Below, one piece after another: positions 1-10,040 of a stretch of DNA of 64,000 bases. Below the pieces are notes generated by a model, which was not told the origin of the DNA, made no database searches, and worked only from the letters and a program-made list of their open reading frames with translations. The number at the start of each line of letters is the position of its first letter. Position 1 is the stretch's first letter. A program made the position numbers and the translations under genes. Source of the DNA: Dyella_B sp036746095 (GTDB taxonomy: Bacteria; Pseudomonadota; Gammaproteobacteria; Xanthomonadales; Rhodanobacteraceae); contig NZ_DAIOEU010000001.1 of assembly GCF_036746095.1 (NCBI RefSeq), positions 124,001 to 188,000 on the forward strand. The letters are read 5' to 3'.

Positions 1-2
1 TG

Positions 3-3000
3 ATCAATGTGCAGGTTACCGGTGCGCTGCAAAAGCGCCTGGATGCCGACGAAGCGGCGGTTACCAACAAAGGCGCGTTGAAAGCGGACAACGGTACGGT
101 GGTGCTGCAGGCTTCCGCGGCGAAGGATCTGTTCACCGACCTGGTGAACAATAGCGGCGTGATCCAGGCCGGCGGCATCAACACCAGTGGCGGCAAGGTG
201 CAGTTGATTGCCAGCGGCGGCAATGCCGTTACCAGCGGCACCATCGATGTCTCCGGTGCCGAAGGCGGCAGCGTGCAGGTGCTGGCCGACCAGAACGTGG
301 ACGTCAGCGGCGCGATAAATGCCTCCGGCGCCAACGGCGGTGGCAGCATTCGCATCGGCGGCGGCGCGCACGGCGGCGAAGGCTTGATGCAAGCGGCTAA
401 CACCATCGTCGAAGCAGGCGCCACGTTGAATGCCGACGCCACGGCGAACGGTAATGGCGGCTCCATCGCGACGTGGGGCAGCCAGGGCAATACGGTTGCC
501 GGCACTTTCAGTGCGCGTGGCGGCGCGAACGGCGGCAATGGCGGCAGCATCGAAACGTCGGGCGAACAGGTGCACATTGCCGATGGCACAAGCGTCAACA
601 CGCTGGCGCCGCGAGGGCACAGTGGCAACTGGTTAATCGATCCGGTGGATTTCACCATAGCGGCCAGCGGTGGGGACATAACGGGCGCCTTGTTGAGTTC
701 GCAGTTGGCCAATGGCAACGTGGCCATCCAATCCAGCAGTGGCACAGTTGGAGGAACGTCCGGCAACGTCAACGTCAACGACACGGTGAGCTGGAGCAGC
801 CATACGCTCACTTTGACGGCAGCCAACAACGTCAATATCAATGCCCCCGTAACGCTCACGGGAACAGCCAGCCTGGTGCTTGAGCCGTCAACGACCAATG
901 GAAGCAGCAACGCCGTCGCCGGCGGCACCACCATCATTGGCAGCGCCGGCACGCTGACACTGGGAAGCAGCGGTGCGTCAATCCTTGGTGACCTGACCGA
1001 CAACGGCTCCCTGGTGTTCAACCAGGCTGGCAGTGCGAGCTACGGCGGAGTGATTTCGGGTTCGGGAACGTTAACCCAGCAAGGCGCGGGCACGTTGACG
1101 TTGACGGGCGCCAACACTTATACCGGCGGCACCACGATCGCAGCCGGCAGCAAACTGGCACTCTCCAGCAGTGGCAGCGTGGCCGATTCCAGCACGATTA
1201 ACGACAGCGGCACGTTTGACATCTCTGCTACCGGTGGAGCAAGCATCGTCAGCCTGGCCGGCAACGGAACGGTGACCTTGGGCGGAAACGCGCTGACCTT
1301 GAGCAACGCGGCCGGTACCTTCGGTGGCACTATTGTCGACGGCAATACCGGCGGCGGCAGTCTCGAGGTATTTCATGGCCAAGAGATTCTGTCCGGCACG
1401 AATACGTACACAGGCGCCACGACGATCGACAGCGGCGCCACGCTTGCACTGTCGGGCGCCGGCAGCATAGCCAGCCTGGCTGGTGTAAGCGATGCGGGCA
1501 TCTTCGACATCACCAACGCAACCGGCGGCGTCACTATCGCCAGCCTCTCGGGCAACGGGTCGGTAACCCTGGGCGGCAACACGCTGACGCTCAGCAATGC
1601 GTCGGATACCTTCAGTGGCGCGATCAGCGGCAACCTGGGTGCCCTGACTGTATCGGGCGGCACAGAAATACTGAGCGGCGCCAATAGCTACACGGGTGCT
1701 ACGACGATCGACAGCACCGGCACGCTCACGCTCTCGGGATCGGGCGCCGTGGCAAGCTCCAGCAAGATCGTCGACAACGGTACCTTGGACATTTCGACCA
1801 CGACCGGCGGAGCGAGCATCACCAGCCTGTCGGGCAGCGGGGCGGCGATTCTCGGCAGCAGGACGCTCACGCTGAGCAATGCCGCGGACACCTTCGGTGG
1901 TGCCATCAGCGGCAATGGTGGCGGGCTGATGCTGACGAGCGGTAACGAAACCCTGGGTGGCGCCAATACCTATACCGGCAACACCACGCTCAATAGCGGC
2001 ACGCTGGCGATATCCAGCAGCAGCAATGTTGGGTCGACCAACCGCCTGGTCTTTGGCGGTGGCACGCTGGAAACCACGGCGACGCTCACGCTGAACAAGG
2101 CGGTGACGTTGAACAGCGGCGGCGGCACGCTGCAAACCGACGGCAGCAATACGCTGACCTTGGGCAGCACCATCAGCGGCAGCGGCGGCCTCACCAAGAC
2201 GGGCGCAGGCACGCTGGCGTTGACGCATTCCAATACCTACAGCGGCGGCACCACCTTCAACGCCGGCACGCTGGTGGTGTCCAGCAGCAACAACCTGGGG
2301 GCTGGCGGCAACAGCCTCACCTTTGGCGGCGGCACTCTGGAAAGCACGGCGTCGATGACGCTAAGCGGCACCGTCACGTTGAACGGTGGTGGCGGCACCC
2401 TGCAAACCGACGGTGGCGGCACCGTAACCTTGAGCGGTGTCATCGGCGGCAGCGGCGGCTTGAGCAAGACCGGTGCCGGCACGTTGTTGCTGACCAATGC
2501 GAACACATACACCGGTGATACGACGATCAATGCCGGCACCTTGCAGCTGGGCAACGGCTTCAGCACCGGCTCGGTCGCCGGCAACATCATAGATAGCGGT
2601 GCATTGATATTCGACGAACCCCTTTTTGGCGCGACTTATGCCGGCGTGATTTCCGGCGCCGGCTCGCTGGAGCAAAAAGGCAGCACGCTGACGCTCACGG
2701 GCGCGAACACCTACCGTGGCAGTACCACGATCGACGGCGGCACGACGCTTGCGTTGTCCGGCAGCGGCAGCGTGGCCGGTTCCAATGGCGTAACTGCCAA
2801 TGGCACCTTCGATATCTCCGGCACCACCAGCGGCGCAAGCATCGCCAGCTTGAGCGGTACCGGCCAGGTCAACCTGGGCAGCAAGGCGCTTACCTTGACG
2901 GCTGCTGCCGGCACGTTCAACGGCGGCATCGACGACAACGGCATCGTCAGCGGTACCGGTGGCAGCCTGGTGTTGGCGGGCGGCTCGGAAACGCTGATCG

Positions 3001-6000
3001 GTGCGAAAGGCTATACCGGCGGCACCACGATCGACGCGGGCAGCACCCTGCAACTAGGTGATGGAACCACCGGCAGCACCATCAACGGCAACGTGCTGGA
3101 CAACGGTACGCTGGTGTTCGACGAGCCCAGCAACCTGGCCTTCGCCGGCGCGATTTCCGGCGGCGGTGCGCTGACCCAGCAAGGCGCAAGCACGTTGACG
3201 CTGACGACGGCGAGCTACACCGGCCTCACCACGATTGCCACGGGCAGCACCTTGCAATTAGGCAATGGCGGTACCGGTGTTTCGATCAGCGGCAACGTCA
3301 CAGACAGCGGCGCACTGGTGTTCGACCAGAACACCGCCATGAGCTACGGCGGCGTGATTTCGGGCACTGGTTCGGTCGAACAGCAAGGCACCGGCACACT
3401 GACGCTGACCGGGGCCAATACGTATTCCGGCCTGGCCACCATCGACAACGGCGCCACGCTGGCGTTGTCCGGCAGCGGCAGCCTGGCCAATTCGAGCGTC
3501 AGCGACGCGGGCACGTTCGATATCTCCGGCACAACGAGCGGCGCAAGCATCGGCAGCCTGAGCGGCGCGGGCAACGTCAATCTAGGCAGCCAAGCGCTCA
3601 CCTTGACCAATGCCGCCGATACCTTCGGCGGCGTCATCGCCGATGGCGGCATCGTTGCGGGTACGGGCGGCAGCCTCAAGCTGTCAGGCGGCTCCGAAAT
3701 ATTGGCGGGCACGAACAGCTACACCGGCAGCACCACGATCGCCGCGGGCAGCACCCTGCAACTGGGCAATGGAGGAAGCACGGGTTCCATCACTGGACCG
3801 ATAACGAACGACGGCATGCTCGTATTCGATGTGAGCGGCAACCTCAATTACGGCAACGTGATTTCCGGCGCGGGTTCGTTGACCCAATCAGGCTCCGGCA
3901 CGTTGACGCTGACCGGCGCGAACGCCTACAGCGGCACCACCACCATCGACAGCGGCAGCACGCTGGCCTTGTCGGGCGCTGGCAGCGTGGGCAGCTCTGG
4001 CGTAAGCGATGCCGGCACTTTCGATATTTCCGGCGCGGGCGGCGGTATAAGCATCGCCACCCTGAGCGGGGCCGGCACGGTAGATCTGGGCAGCCGCGCG
4101 CTTATGTTGACCAATGCCTCCGGCAATTTCAGCGGTGCCATCAACGATGGGGGTATCGCTGGCGGGACTGGCGGCAGCCTCGTGCTGACGAGCGGTATGG
4201 AAACCTTGTCAGGTTCGAATGGATATACCGGCGCCACCACGATCAATGGCAGCACGCTTGCGCTTTCGGGCAGTGGCAGCATCGCTCATTCCAGTAGCGT
4301 CCTCGACAACGGCGCGTTCGATATTTCGGGCACCAGCAGCGGGGCAAGCATTGTCAGTTTGTCGGGCAATGGGACGGTGAAGCTGGGTCGCAGGGCGCTC
4401 ACCCTGAGCAGTGCGTCCGGCAGTTTTAGCGGAGCCATAAGCGACGGCGGCATTGCCGGTGGTACGGGCGGCAGCCTCGTGTTGGCCAGCGGCGCGGAAA
4501 CGCTCTCCGGTGCCAACACTTACACCGGCGGCACCAAGATCAACGCGGGCACGCTGACGCTGGGTACGGGCGTTTCGTTTGCCGGCAACGTGCAGGACAA
4601 CGGTGCCCTCGTCTTCGACCAGGCCGGTACCGTCACTTACGGCGGGCTGATTTCCGGCACCGGCACGCTGACCCAGGCGGGCACGGGTACGTTGATCCTG
4701 ACCAACGACAATACTTTTTCGGGCAGTACGACGATCAGCGCCGGCACGTTGCAGCTGGGCAATGGCGGAACGACCGGTTCCGTCGTCAGCATTACCACGG
4801 ACAACGGTGCGCTGGTGTTCGACCATAGCGGCAACGTGAACTATGGTGCGGTCATTTCCGGTACCGGATCGGTCACGCAAATGGGCAGCGGCACGCTGAC
4901 CTTGGGCGGCGCGAACACTTACGGCGGCGGCACTACCGTCAGCGGTGGCACGTTGGCGATCTCAAGCGACGGCAACCTGGGTGCGAGCGGCACCGGCGTC
5001 ACGCTCAACGGCGGCACGCTGGAAAACACCGCCAGCTTTACGCTGGGCCGGACGATAACGCTGGGCAGCAGTGGCGGCGCGCTGCAAACCGACAGCGGCA
5101 CCAACCTCACCGTAACCAGTGCGATCAGCGGCGGCGGCAGCTTCACCCAGAACGGTACCGGCACGCTGACGCTGGACAACAACGTCACCACCGTAGGCAG
5201 CCAGACTTACAACGGTGCCGTGGCGTTTGGCGGCAGCCCATCGCTTACCAGCAGCGGTAATGGCGATATCGATTTTGCTTCCACGGTGAGCGGTTCTGGC
5301 GCGCTTTCGGTCGCCACCGGTGGCGCGCTCACGTTCGGTGGTGCCGTTTCGCTGGGTGGCCTTACCACGCAAAGCAGCACGTTCACGGCGAACGCGCTCA
5401 CCATCAACGGCAACCTGTCGGTGACGACCAGCGCCGGCGACATCAAGCAAACCAGCGCATTCAGCGTAACCGGCACTTCCTCTTTCAATGCCGGCAATCA
5501 TGCGATCGATCTTACGAACGGCGGCAACAACTTCGTCGGCGCGGTAACGGCCATCGGCGATGGCGTATCCATTACCGATGCAAACCTGACCATTGCCGGC
5601 CTGACCGATAACGACGATGGCGACGTCAACCTGACGGCCACGCAGTCGCTGAACCTGACCGGCGCCATCAATACCGGCACCGGCAATCTCACGCTGGTTT
5701 CCAGCAACGGCACGCTGAGCACGGCGGGTGTGCTCAGCGGCAACAACGTGAGCCTCAGCGGCGCCAACGGCATCACGCTCGGCAATGATGTCACTGCTGC
5801 GGGCGCGCTCAATCTGGCCAGCAGCGCAGGCAGCATCTCGCAGAGCGGAGGCTTGCTTGCGGCCGGCACGTTGACCGGCAGCTCCGCCGGCGCTACCACG
5901 CTGGGCGGCGCAAATGCCATCTCGATGCTGGGCAATTTCACCGCGAACGGGTTCAGCCTCAACAGCACGCAGGCACTGACGGTCGCTGGCACAGTGAACG

Positions 6001-8294
6001 GTGGCGCTTCCAGCGTCAGCTTGACCACCACCGGCGGCGTTTTGGCCGTGAACGATGCAATCAGCGGCGCCACGGTGGCGCTGGGCAGTAGTGGCGATCT
6101 CGCCATCAATGCTGCCGTGAACAGTGGCACGGGAGCGGCCACGCTGAGCTCGGGCGGTGCGATCAACGAAGGCAACAGCGGCGTCATCACGGCTGGCAGC
6201 TTGTCTGGCAGCGCGGCCGGTGCAACCACGCTGAGCGGCGCGAACGTGATTGGCACGCTGGGCAACTTCACGTCCAGCGGCTTCACGCTATCGGATGCGC
6301 AAGCGTTGACCCTTGCCGGCACGCTCAACGCCGGCAACGGTGCCGCGACAGTCACCTCGACGGGCGCAATCGACGAAAGCAGCGGCGGCGCGATCATGGC
6401 CGGCAGCTTTACCGGTAGCGCGGGGGGCGCCGCGACGCTGCAGGGCGCGAACCAGATCGGTACCCTCGGCAGCTTCGTGGCAAACGGCTTCAGCTTGAAC
6501 AACGCGCAGGCATTGACCGTGGGCGGCGCGGTGAATGGCGGCGGTGGCGCCACTTCCATCGCCACCACCGCGGGCGCACTGACAGTCGATGCGGGCATCG
6601 GCGGTAGCTCCGTTGCGTTGACGGGGCAAGCTGGCCTCGCCGTAAACGACGCCATCAACAGCGGCGCGGGCACCACCACGCTCAGCTCCGGCGGTGCCAT
6701 CAGCGAAGGCAGCAGCGGCGCCATCACGGCCGGTGTGTTGACGGGCAGTGCCAGCGGCGCGGCGACTCTGGATGGCGCCAATGCCATCATCAGCCTGGGC
6801 AGTTTCACGGCGAACGGCTTCAGCCTGACCAATGCAAACGCGCTGACCGTGGATGGCGCCGTCAATGGCGGCAGCGGTACGACCAGTGTCGCCACGACGA
6901 GCGGCGAACTGACTTTGAACGGCAGCGTTGCCGGCAGCGCAGTGAGCCTTGGTGGCGGCAGTGGCCTTGCCATCAACGGCGGCGTAAACAGCGGCAGTGG
7001 CACCGCCACGCTGACCTCGGGCGGTACTGTCGACGAGGGCGGCAGCGGCGGCATCACTGCCGGTACCCTGACGGGCAGTTCGTTCGCCGCGACCACGTTG
7101 GATGGCACAAACCAAATCGCCAACTTGGGTGATTACGCGGCCAATGGCTTCAACCTGAGCAATGCGCAAGCACTGACGGTCGCAGGAACGGTAAGCGCTG
7201 GCAACGGCACCGCAACGATTGCCACCAAATCGGGCGCCATGACCGTCAATGGCAATGTCACCGGCAGCGCGGTGAAACTCACTGGCGGCAGCGGTCTTGC
7301 GATCAACGGCAGTGTGAACAGCGGCAGCGGCACGGCCACGCTGGCCACAAATGCCGGCAACATCGACATTGCCGGTCCCGTAACCGGCAATACGGTGGCC
7401 CTGTATTCGGCCGGTGCGATCGGTGAAGGCAGCGATGGGATCAACGCCGGAACGTTGACCGGCAGTTCGGCTGGCGTGACCTCGCTCAACGGCGCCAATC
7501 AGATCGATGCCTTGGGAAGCTTCAACGCCACCGGTTTCAGTTTGATCAACGCGCGCAGCTTGTCGATCAACGGTCCGGTCAATGCCGGCAGCAGCCTTGC
7601 GTTGACCACCAGCAGCGGCAACCTCAGCATCAACGGTGCCGTGAATGGTGCGGCAACCAGCCTCAATTCCGCCGGGACGCTCAGCGAAGGCAGCGGCGGC
7701 GTCATCACGGCCGATACGCTCAGCGGCAATGCGAGCGGCGTGACCACCCTCACCGGCAAGAACAAGGTAGACACGCTAGGCGATTTCCGTTCGCTGCTGG
7801 GCTTCAGCTTCGCGAACGATCAAACGCTCAGCCTGAGTTCCATCAATGGCAGCGGTTACGTGGTGAATGCGGGCACTTCACCGGTATCGATCATGGTGAC
7901 CAATGGCAATCTGTACCAGGCCGATCACACCTGGACCTATGACGGTACCGGCTCATGGTCTTCGACCGGCGCCATTGGCACCCAGGCCAACCCGATTTAC
8001 GTCACGGGTACCACCACGCAGTACGTGACCTTGGTCGGGAGTCCGCCGGCGTACTTCTATGCGGTGGATCCGGCCGGCGCCATCCTGCCCATCGTCGGCG
8101 ACAGCGTGAACATTCCCACCTCGCTGTTCTCCAGCCGCGCGCAGAACGTCAACAATCACCTGGATTCGTATATCGACGCCAGCGTGATCACGGCGAACTA
8201 CCGCTCGTTCGGCATCGTGCCTTCCGGCATTTTGTTGCCGCCGGATCAGCAGGCTTGCCAGGCGGGTAGTGGTACGGATTGTCCGGACGAATAA
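3..8294 (+). CDS. Filamentous-haemagglutinin-type repeat adhesin (5' end outside window)
   Basis: This is the 3' part of a giant secreted surface protein. The frame is open to the left edge, so the start and signal peptide are missing and at least 2763 residues are visible. The first ~70 residues (valine-rich, with VNNSGVIQAGG) look like the end of a TPS/haemagglutination beta-helix domain. Residues ~85-195 are glycine-rich (GGNGGSI-type), and ~205-217 carry the NWLIDPVDFTI motif common in FHA-like proteins. From ~330 to ~1720 there are many autotransporter-associated (PATR-type) units of the form GTLTLTGANTYTGGTTI. From ~1760 to ~2570 a second, longer repeat follows, with GANxIxTLGNFxxxGFxLxxAQALTVAG. 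The last ~150 residues are non-repetitive and end in a Cys-containing tail. There is no C-terminal beta-barrel, which argues for two-partner (TpsA-like) secretion; no TpsB lies in the window. Role in adhesion or biofilm is inferred. Confidence 0.85.
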   Translation: MNVQVTGALQKRLDADEAAVTNKGALKADNGTVVLQASAAKDLFTDLVNNSGVIQAGGINTSGGKVQLIASGGNAVTSGTIDVSGAEGGSVQVLADQNVDVSGAINASGANGGGSIRIGGGAHGGEGLMQAANTIVEAGATLNADATANGNGGSIATWGSQGNTVAGTFSARGGANGGNGGSIETSGEQVHIADGTSVNTLAPRGHSGNWLIDPVDFTIAASGGDITGALLSSQLANGNVAIQSSSGTVGGTSGNVNVNDTVSWSSHTLTLTAANNVNINAPVTLTGTASLVLEPSTTNGSSNAVAGGTTIIGSAGTLTLGSSGASILGDLTDNGSLVFNQAGSASYGGVISGSGTLTQQGAGTLTLTGANTYTGGTTIAAGSKLALSSSGSVADSSTINDSGTFDISATGGASIVSLAGNGTVTLGGNALTLSNAAGTFGGTIVDGNTGGGSLEVFHGQEILSGTNTYTGATTIDSGATLALSGAGSIASLAGVSDAGIFDITNATGGVTIASLSGNGSVTLGGNTLTLSNASDTFSGAISGNLGALTVSGGTEILSGANSYTGATTIDSTGTLTLSGSGAVASSSKIVDNGTLDISTTTGGASITSLSGSGAAILGSRTLTLSNAADTFGGAISGNGGGLMLTSGNETLGGANTYTGNTTLNSGTLAISSSSNVGSTNRLVFGGGTLETTATLTLNKAVTLNSGGGTLQTDGSNTLTLGSTISGSGGLTKTGAGTLALTHSNTYSGGTTFNAGTLVVSSSNNLGAGGNSLTFGGGTLESTASMTLSGTVTLNGGGGTLQTDGGGTVTLSGVIGGSGGLSKTGAGTLLLTNANTYTGDTTINAGTLQLGNGFSTGSVAGNIIDSGALIFDEPLFGATYAGVISGAGSLEQKGSTLTLTGANTYRGSTTIDGGTTLALSGSGSVAGSNGVTANGTFDISGTTSGASIASLSGTGQVNLGSKALTLTAAAGTFNGGIDDNGIVSGTGGSLVLAGGSETLIGAKGYTGGTTIDAGSTLQLGDGTTGSTINGNVLDNGTLVFDEPSNLAFAGAISGGGALTQQGASTLTLTTASYTGLTTIATGSTLQLGNGGTGVSISGNVTDSGALVFDQNTAMSYGGVISGTGSVEQQGTGTLTLTGANTYSGLATIDNGATLALSGSGSLANSSVSDAGTFDISGTTSGASIGSLSGAGNVNLGSQALTLTNAADTFGGVIADGGIVAGTGGSLKLSGGSEILAGTNSYTGSTTIAAGSTLQLGNGGSTGSITGPITNDGMLVFDVSGNLNYGNVISGAGSLTQSGSGTLTLTGANAYSGTTTIDSGSTLALSGAGSVGSSGVSDAGTFDISGAGGGISIATLSGAGTVDLGSRALMLTNASGNFSGAINDGGIAGGTGGSLVLTSGMETLSGSNGYTGATTINGSTLALSGSGSIAHSSSVLDNGAFDISGTSSGASIVSLSGNGTVKLGRRALTLSSASGSFSGAISDGGIAGGTGGSLVLASGAETLSGANTYTGGTKINAGTLTLGTGVSFAGNVQDNGALVFDQAGTVTYGGLISGTGTLTQAGTGTLILTNDNTFSGSTTISAGTLQLGNGGTTGSVVSITTDNGALVFDHSGNVNYGAVISGTGSVTQMGSGTLTLGGANTYGGGTTVSGGTLAISSDGNLGASGTGVTLNGGTLENTASFTLGRTITLGSSGGALQTDSGTNLTVTSAISGGGSFTQNGTGTLTLDNNVTTVGSQTYNGAVAFGGSPSLTSSGNGDIDFASTVSGSGALSVATGGALTFGGAVSLGGLTTQSSTFTANALTINGNLSVTTSAGDIKQTSAFSVTGTSSFNAGNHAIDLTNGGNNFVGAVTAIGDGVSITDANLTIAGLTDNDDGDVNLTATQSLNLTGAINTGTGNLTLVSSNGTLSTAGVLSGNNVSLSGANGITLGNDVTAAGALNLASSAGSISQSGGLLAAGTLTGSSAGATTLGGANAISMLGNFTANGFSLNSTQALTVAGTVNGGASSVSLTTTGGVLAVNDAISGATVALGSSGDLAINAAVNSGTGAATLSSGGAINEGNSGVITAGSLSGSAAGATTLSGANVIGTLGNFTSSGFTLSDAQALTLAGTLNAGNGAATVTSTGAIDESSGGAIMAGSFTGSAGGAATLQGANQIGTLGSFVANGFSLNNAQALTVGGAVNGGGGATSIATTAGALTVDAGIGGSSVALTGQAGLAVNDAINSGAGTTTLSSGGAISEGSSGAITAGVLTGSASGAATLDGANAIISLGSFTANGFSLTNANALTVDGAVNGGSGTTSVATTSGELTLNGSVAGSAVSLGGGSGLAINGGVNSGSGTATLTSGGTVDEGGSGGITAGTLTGSSFAATTLDGTNQIANLGDYAANGFNLSNAQALTVAGTVSAGNGTATIATKSGAMTVNGNVTGSAVKLTGGSGLAINGSVNSGSGTATLATNAGNIDIAGPVTGNTVALYSAGAIGEGSDGINAGTLTGSSAGVTSLNGANQIDALGSFNATGFSLINARSLSINGPVNAGSSLALTTSSGNLSINGAVNGAATSLNSAGTLSEGSGGVITADTLSGNASGVTTLTGKNKVDTLGDFRSLLGFSFANDQTLSLSSINGSGYVVNAGTSPVSIMVTNGNLYQADHTWTYDGTGSWSSTGAIGTQANPIYVTGTTTQYVTLVGSPPAYFYAVDPAGAILPIVGDSVNIPTSLFSSRAQNVNNHLDSYIDASVITANYRSFGIVPSGILLPPDQQACQAGSGTDCPDE

Positions 8295-8311
8295 GCGAAA
8301 GAGGACGGTAG

Positions 8312-9412
8312 ATGCGTAGCACACACCGGATCGTTTCGTTATGTTGCAGCTTGCTGCTTGCCGGTGTCGTGCACCAGGCGCCGGCGCAAATCGCGCCGCG
8401 CCTGACCGGCGAAGCGGTGATCGCTCGACTCGACACGGCCAAGCAGGATCTTGCAGCGCGTGCGAGCACTACGCATGACGATCGCCTTGCCGCGGCGAGC
8501 ATGCAATTGGGCGAGATGGCCGATGCGTTGCGTAAAACCTTGGGCGACAAGGCCAGCCAGCCGGCCGACATCATGGACGACGGCCGGCGCGCCGCCGTAT
8601 TGCGCGGCGACGCGGCCGTGCAACGCACGCGTGCCTATCTTGACCAAGCGCCCAGTTGTCCGGGGAACGATGCCACGGCGTTGACGGATGCCTTGGCAAC
8701 CACCATCGACAACCTTGCCAAGACGTCGAGTTCGTCCAAAGCAACCCCGGTGATCAACAGCGTGGAAACGATCGATCATCGTCCGCTGTTCGCATTGCAT
8801 CCAGGCAATACGCCCATCGCCCTGGCGCTGGTCGGCAGCAATCTGTCGGACCCGCAATGCGCCGATCCGCAACTTACCGCCACCGACGAAAAGGGCAGGC
8901 TGCTCGACGCGCAACCCGTCATCACCGGCGTGCTGCCCACGCGCGTGGAATTGAAATTCCCGGAAGGGGCAGGGAACAAGCCTGGCGCCGTGATGTTGCA
9001 CGTGGTGCCCAAGCACAAGGTGTTTTTGCGCGGCTGCACGTCGCAGCCGGAAGCGGTGACGGCCGTGCAGGTGACGGCGCCCATGCGTGTCTCGATCCGT
9101 TACGACCTGACCACCACGTGCGGCAATGGCCAGCGCGTGCCGAGTTCCGGCACGTTGCCGGACATTACGGCATACGGCACGACATCTACGCGCCAGGTGG
9201 AAGCTGCTGCCTGCCCGGATCCATCGCGTTACGCGATCAGCGCCAAGGTGACGTTCGGCGATGGCCATGTCGCGTCGGTAGGGCCGGTCGAACAACCGGC
9301 CGCAGCGGATATCACGATGGGATTGCCGGCAGGATTCACGTTGAGCTGGAGCCCGTCGACACGAACGGTGTTCGTGCGCTCGGCAGCGAACGTGTGCAAG
9401 GGCGTGTATTGA
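8312..9412 (+). CDS. Secreted protein of unknown function, cotranscribed with the adhesin
   Basis: A 366-residue protein with a clear Sec signal peptide (basic start, hydrophobic residues ~8-20, cleavage near APAQ at ~25). The mature part has a helical N-terminal third rich in Ala, Asp and Leu, then a probable beta-rich region with several cysteines (DPQCADP, GCTSQPE, TTCGNG, AACPDP), suggesting disulfides. I recognise no family. It starts 17 bases after the adhesin stop, with GAGGACGGT before the ATG, so the two very probably form an operon. A role in adhesin export, stabilisation or anchoring is possible, but the sequence does not look like a TpsB transporter. Confidence 0.7.
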   Translation: MRSTHRIVSLCCSLLLAGVVHQAPAQIAPRLTGEAVIARLDTAKQDLAARASTTHDDRLAAASMQLGEMADALRKTLGDKASQPADIMDDGRRAAVLRGDAAVQRTRAYLDQAPSCPGNDATALTDALATTIDNLAKTSSSSKATPVINSVETIDHRPLFALHPGNTPIALALVGSNLSDPQCADPQLTATDEKGRLLDAQPVITGVLPTRVELKFPEGAGNKPGAVMLHVVPKHKVFLRGCTSQPEAVTAVQVTAPMRVSIRYDLTTTCGNGQRVPSSGTLPDITAYGTTSTRQVEAAACPDPSRYAISAKVTFGDGHVASVGPVEQPAAADITMGLPAGFTLSWSPSTRTVFVRSAANVCKGVY

Positions 9413-10040
9413 CGCACGCGATCAATGCGTCATCGAGGTTCGTGGTGTGGCGCAGGTTGGGTTGCGCCATTGAGGACGCTTTCGCTTGAATACAACAGAA
9501 AACCTTGACCCGTCGTCCCGGCGAAAGCCCACTGCTGTCCGGGGAAAATGAAGTTCTTCAGAAATGCGCGGGCATAGCACCCGCATCGAAAATTTTCCAT
9601 GGAAATTCAGTGCCATCGGCTCGTCATTCCAGCGAAAGCTGGAATCCAGTGCCTTTGCAGATTTTCAAGTCGCTGGATTCCAGCTTTCGCTCACTGCTGT
9701 CCGGCATGCGTTTTGCGAATCCATGGCGACGTGATGGATCACAAGCACTTAGCGTCGTCTGTCGATGCCGCAACCCGAAAAGTGCCAGAAGCTCTATGGC
9801 CGTCATTCCCGCGAAAGCGGGAATCCATTTTAAGGATGCATCAGAGCAAAATGGATTCCCGCTTTCGCGGGAATGACGGCCGTGTGGACTGCCTGCGAAG
9901 CAGCGCAAATACGTGCCGGACAGCAGTGAGCTTTCGCTGGAATGACGTCGTTTTAGCTTTCCCGCAAGAACGGCGAAAAATTTCCCCGGACAGCAGTGGG
10001 CGAAAGCCGGGGTGACGGTGAGTTTACGAAAAGCTCGGCG
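9413..10040. repeat. REP-like repeat cluster in a 628-bp gene-free gap
   Basis: No gene is supported here. The gap is filled with degenerate copies of a palindromic unit of the type CGTCATTCC(A/C)GCGAAAGC(T/G)GG. There is a divergent pair at about 9621-9690 and a near-perfect inverted pair at about 9799-9882. Single arms occur near 9507-9540, 9930-9950 and 9990-10018, several fused to a CCGGACAGCAGTG segment. Such REP/BIME arrays are typical of intergenic DNA between a plus and a minus gene. Here they sit between the adhesin operon and the 3' end of tssA and may help end transcription. Confidence 0.8.
9799..9882. repeat. REP inverted pair (BIME-like), copy 1
   Basis: Two REP arms in inverted orientation separated by a short spacer: GGCCGTCATTCCCGCGAAAG on the left and its reverse complement on the right. 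Both outer and inner palindromes can fold. A nearly identical unit lies at 38213-38298 and a single hairpin of the same family at 56548-56587, so the element is mobile or amplified in this genome. Confidence 0.85.

Noticed and set aside
1071..2228. Long minus-strand open frame (385 codons) under the adhesin gene
   Set aside because: It mirrors the highly repetitive, stop-poor adhesin codons on the opposite strand, its translation is low-complexity (Ala/Arg-rich), and it has no start signal or family.
5498..7123. Long minus-strand open frame (541 codons) in the adhesin gene
   Set aside because: Same repeat shadow: a Pro/Ala/Val-rich low-complexity product with no domain. The plus-strand adhesin explains the region.
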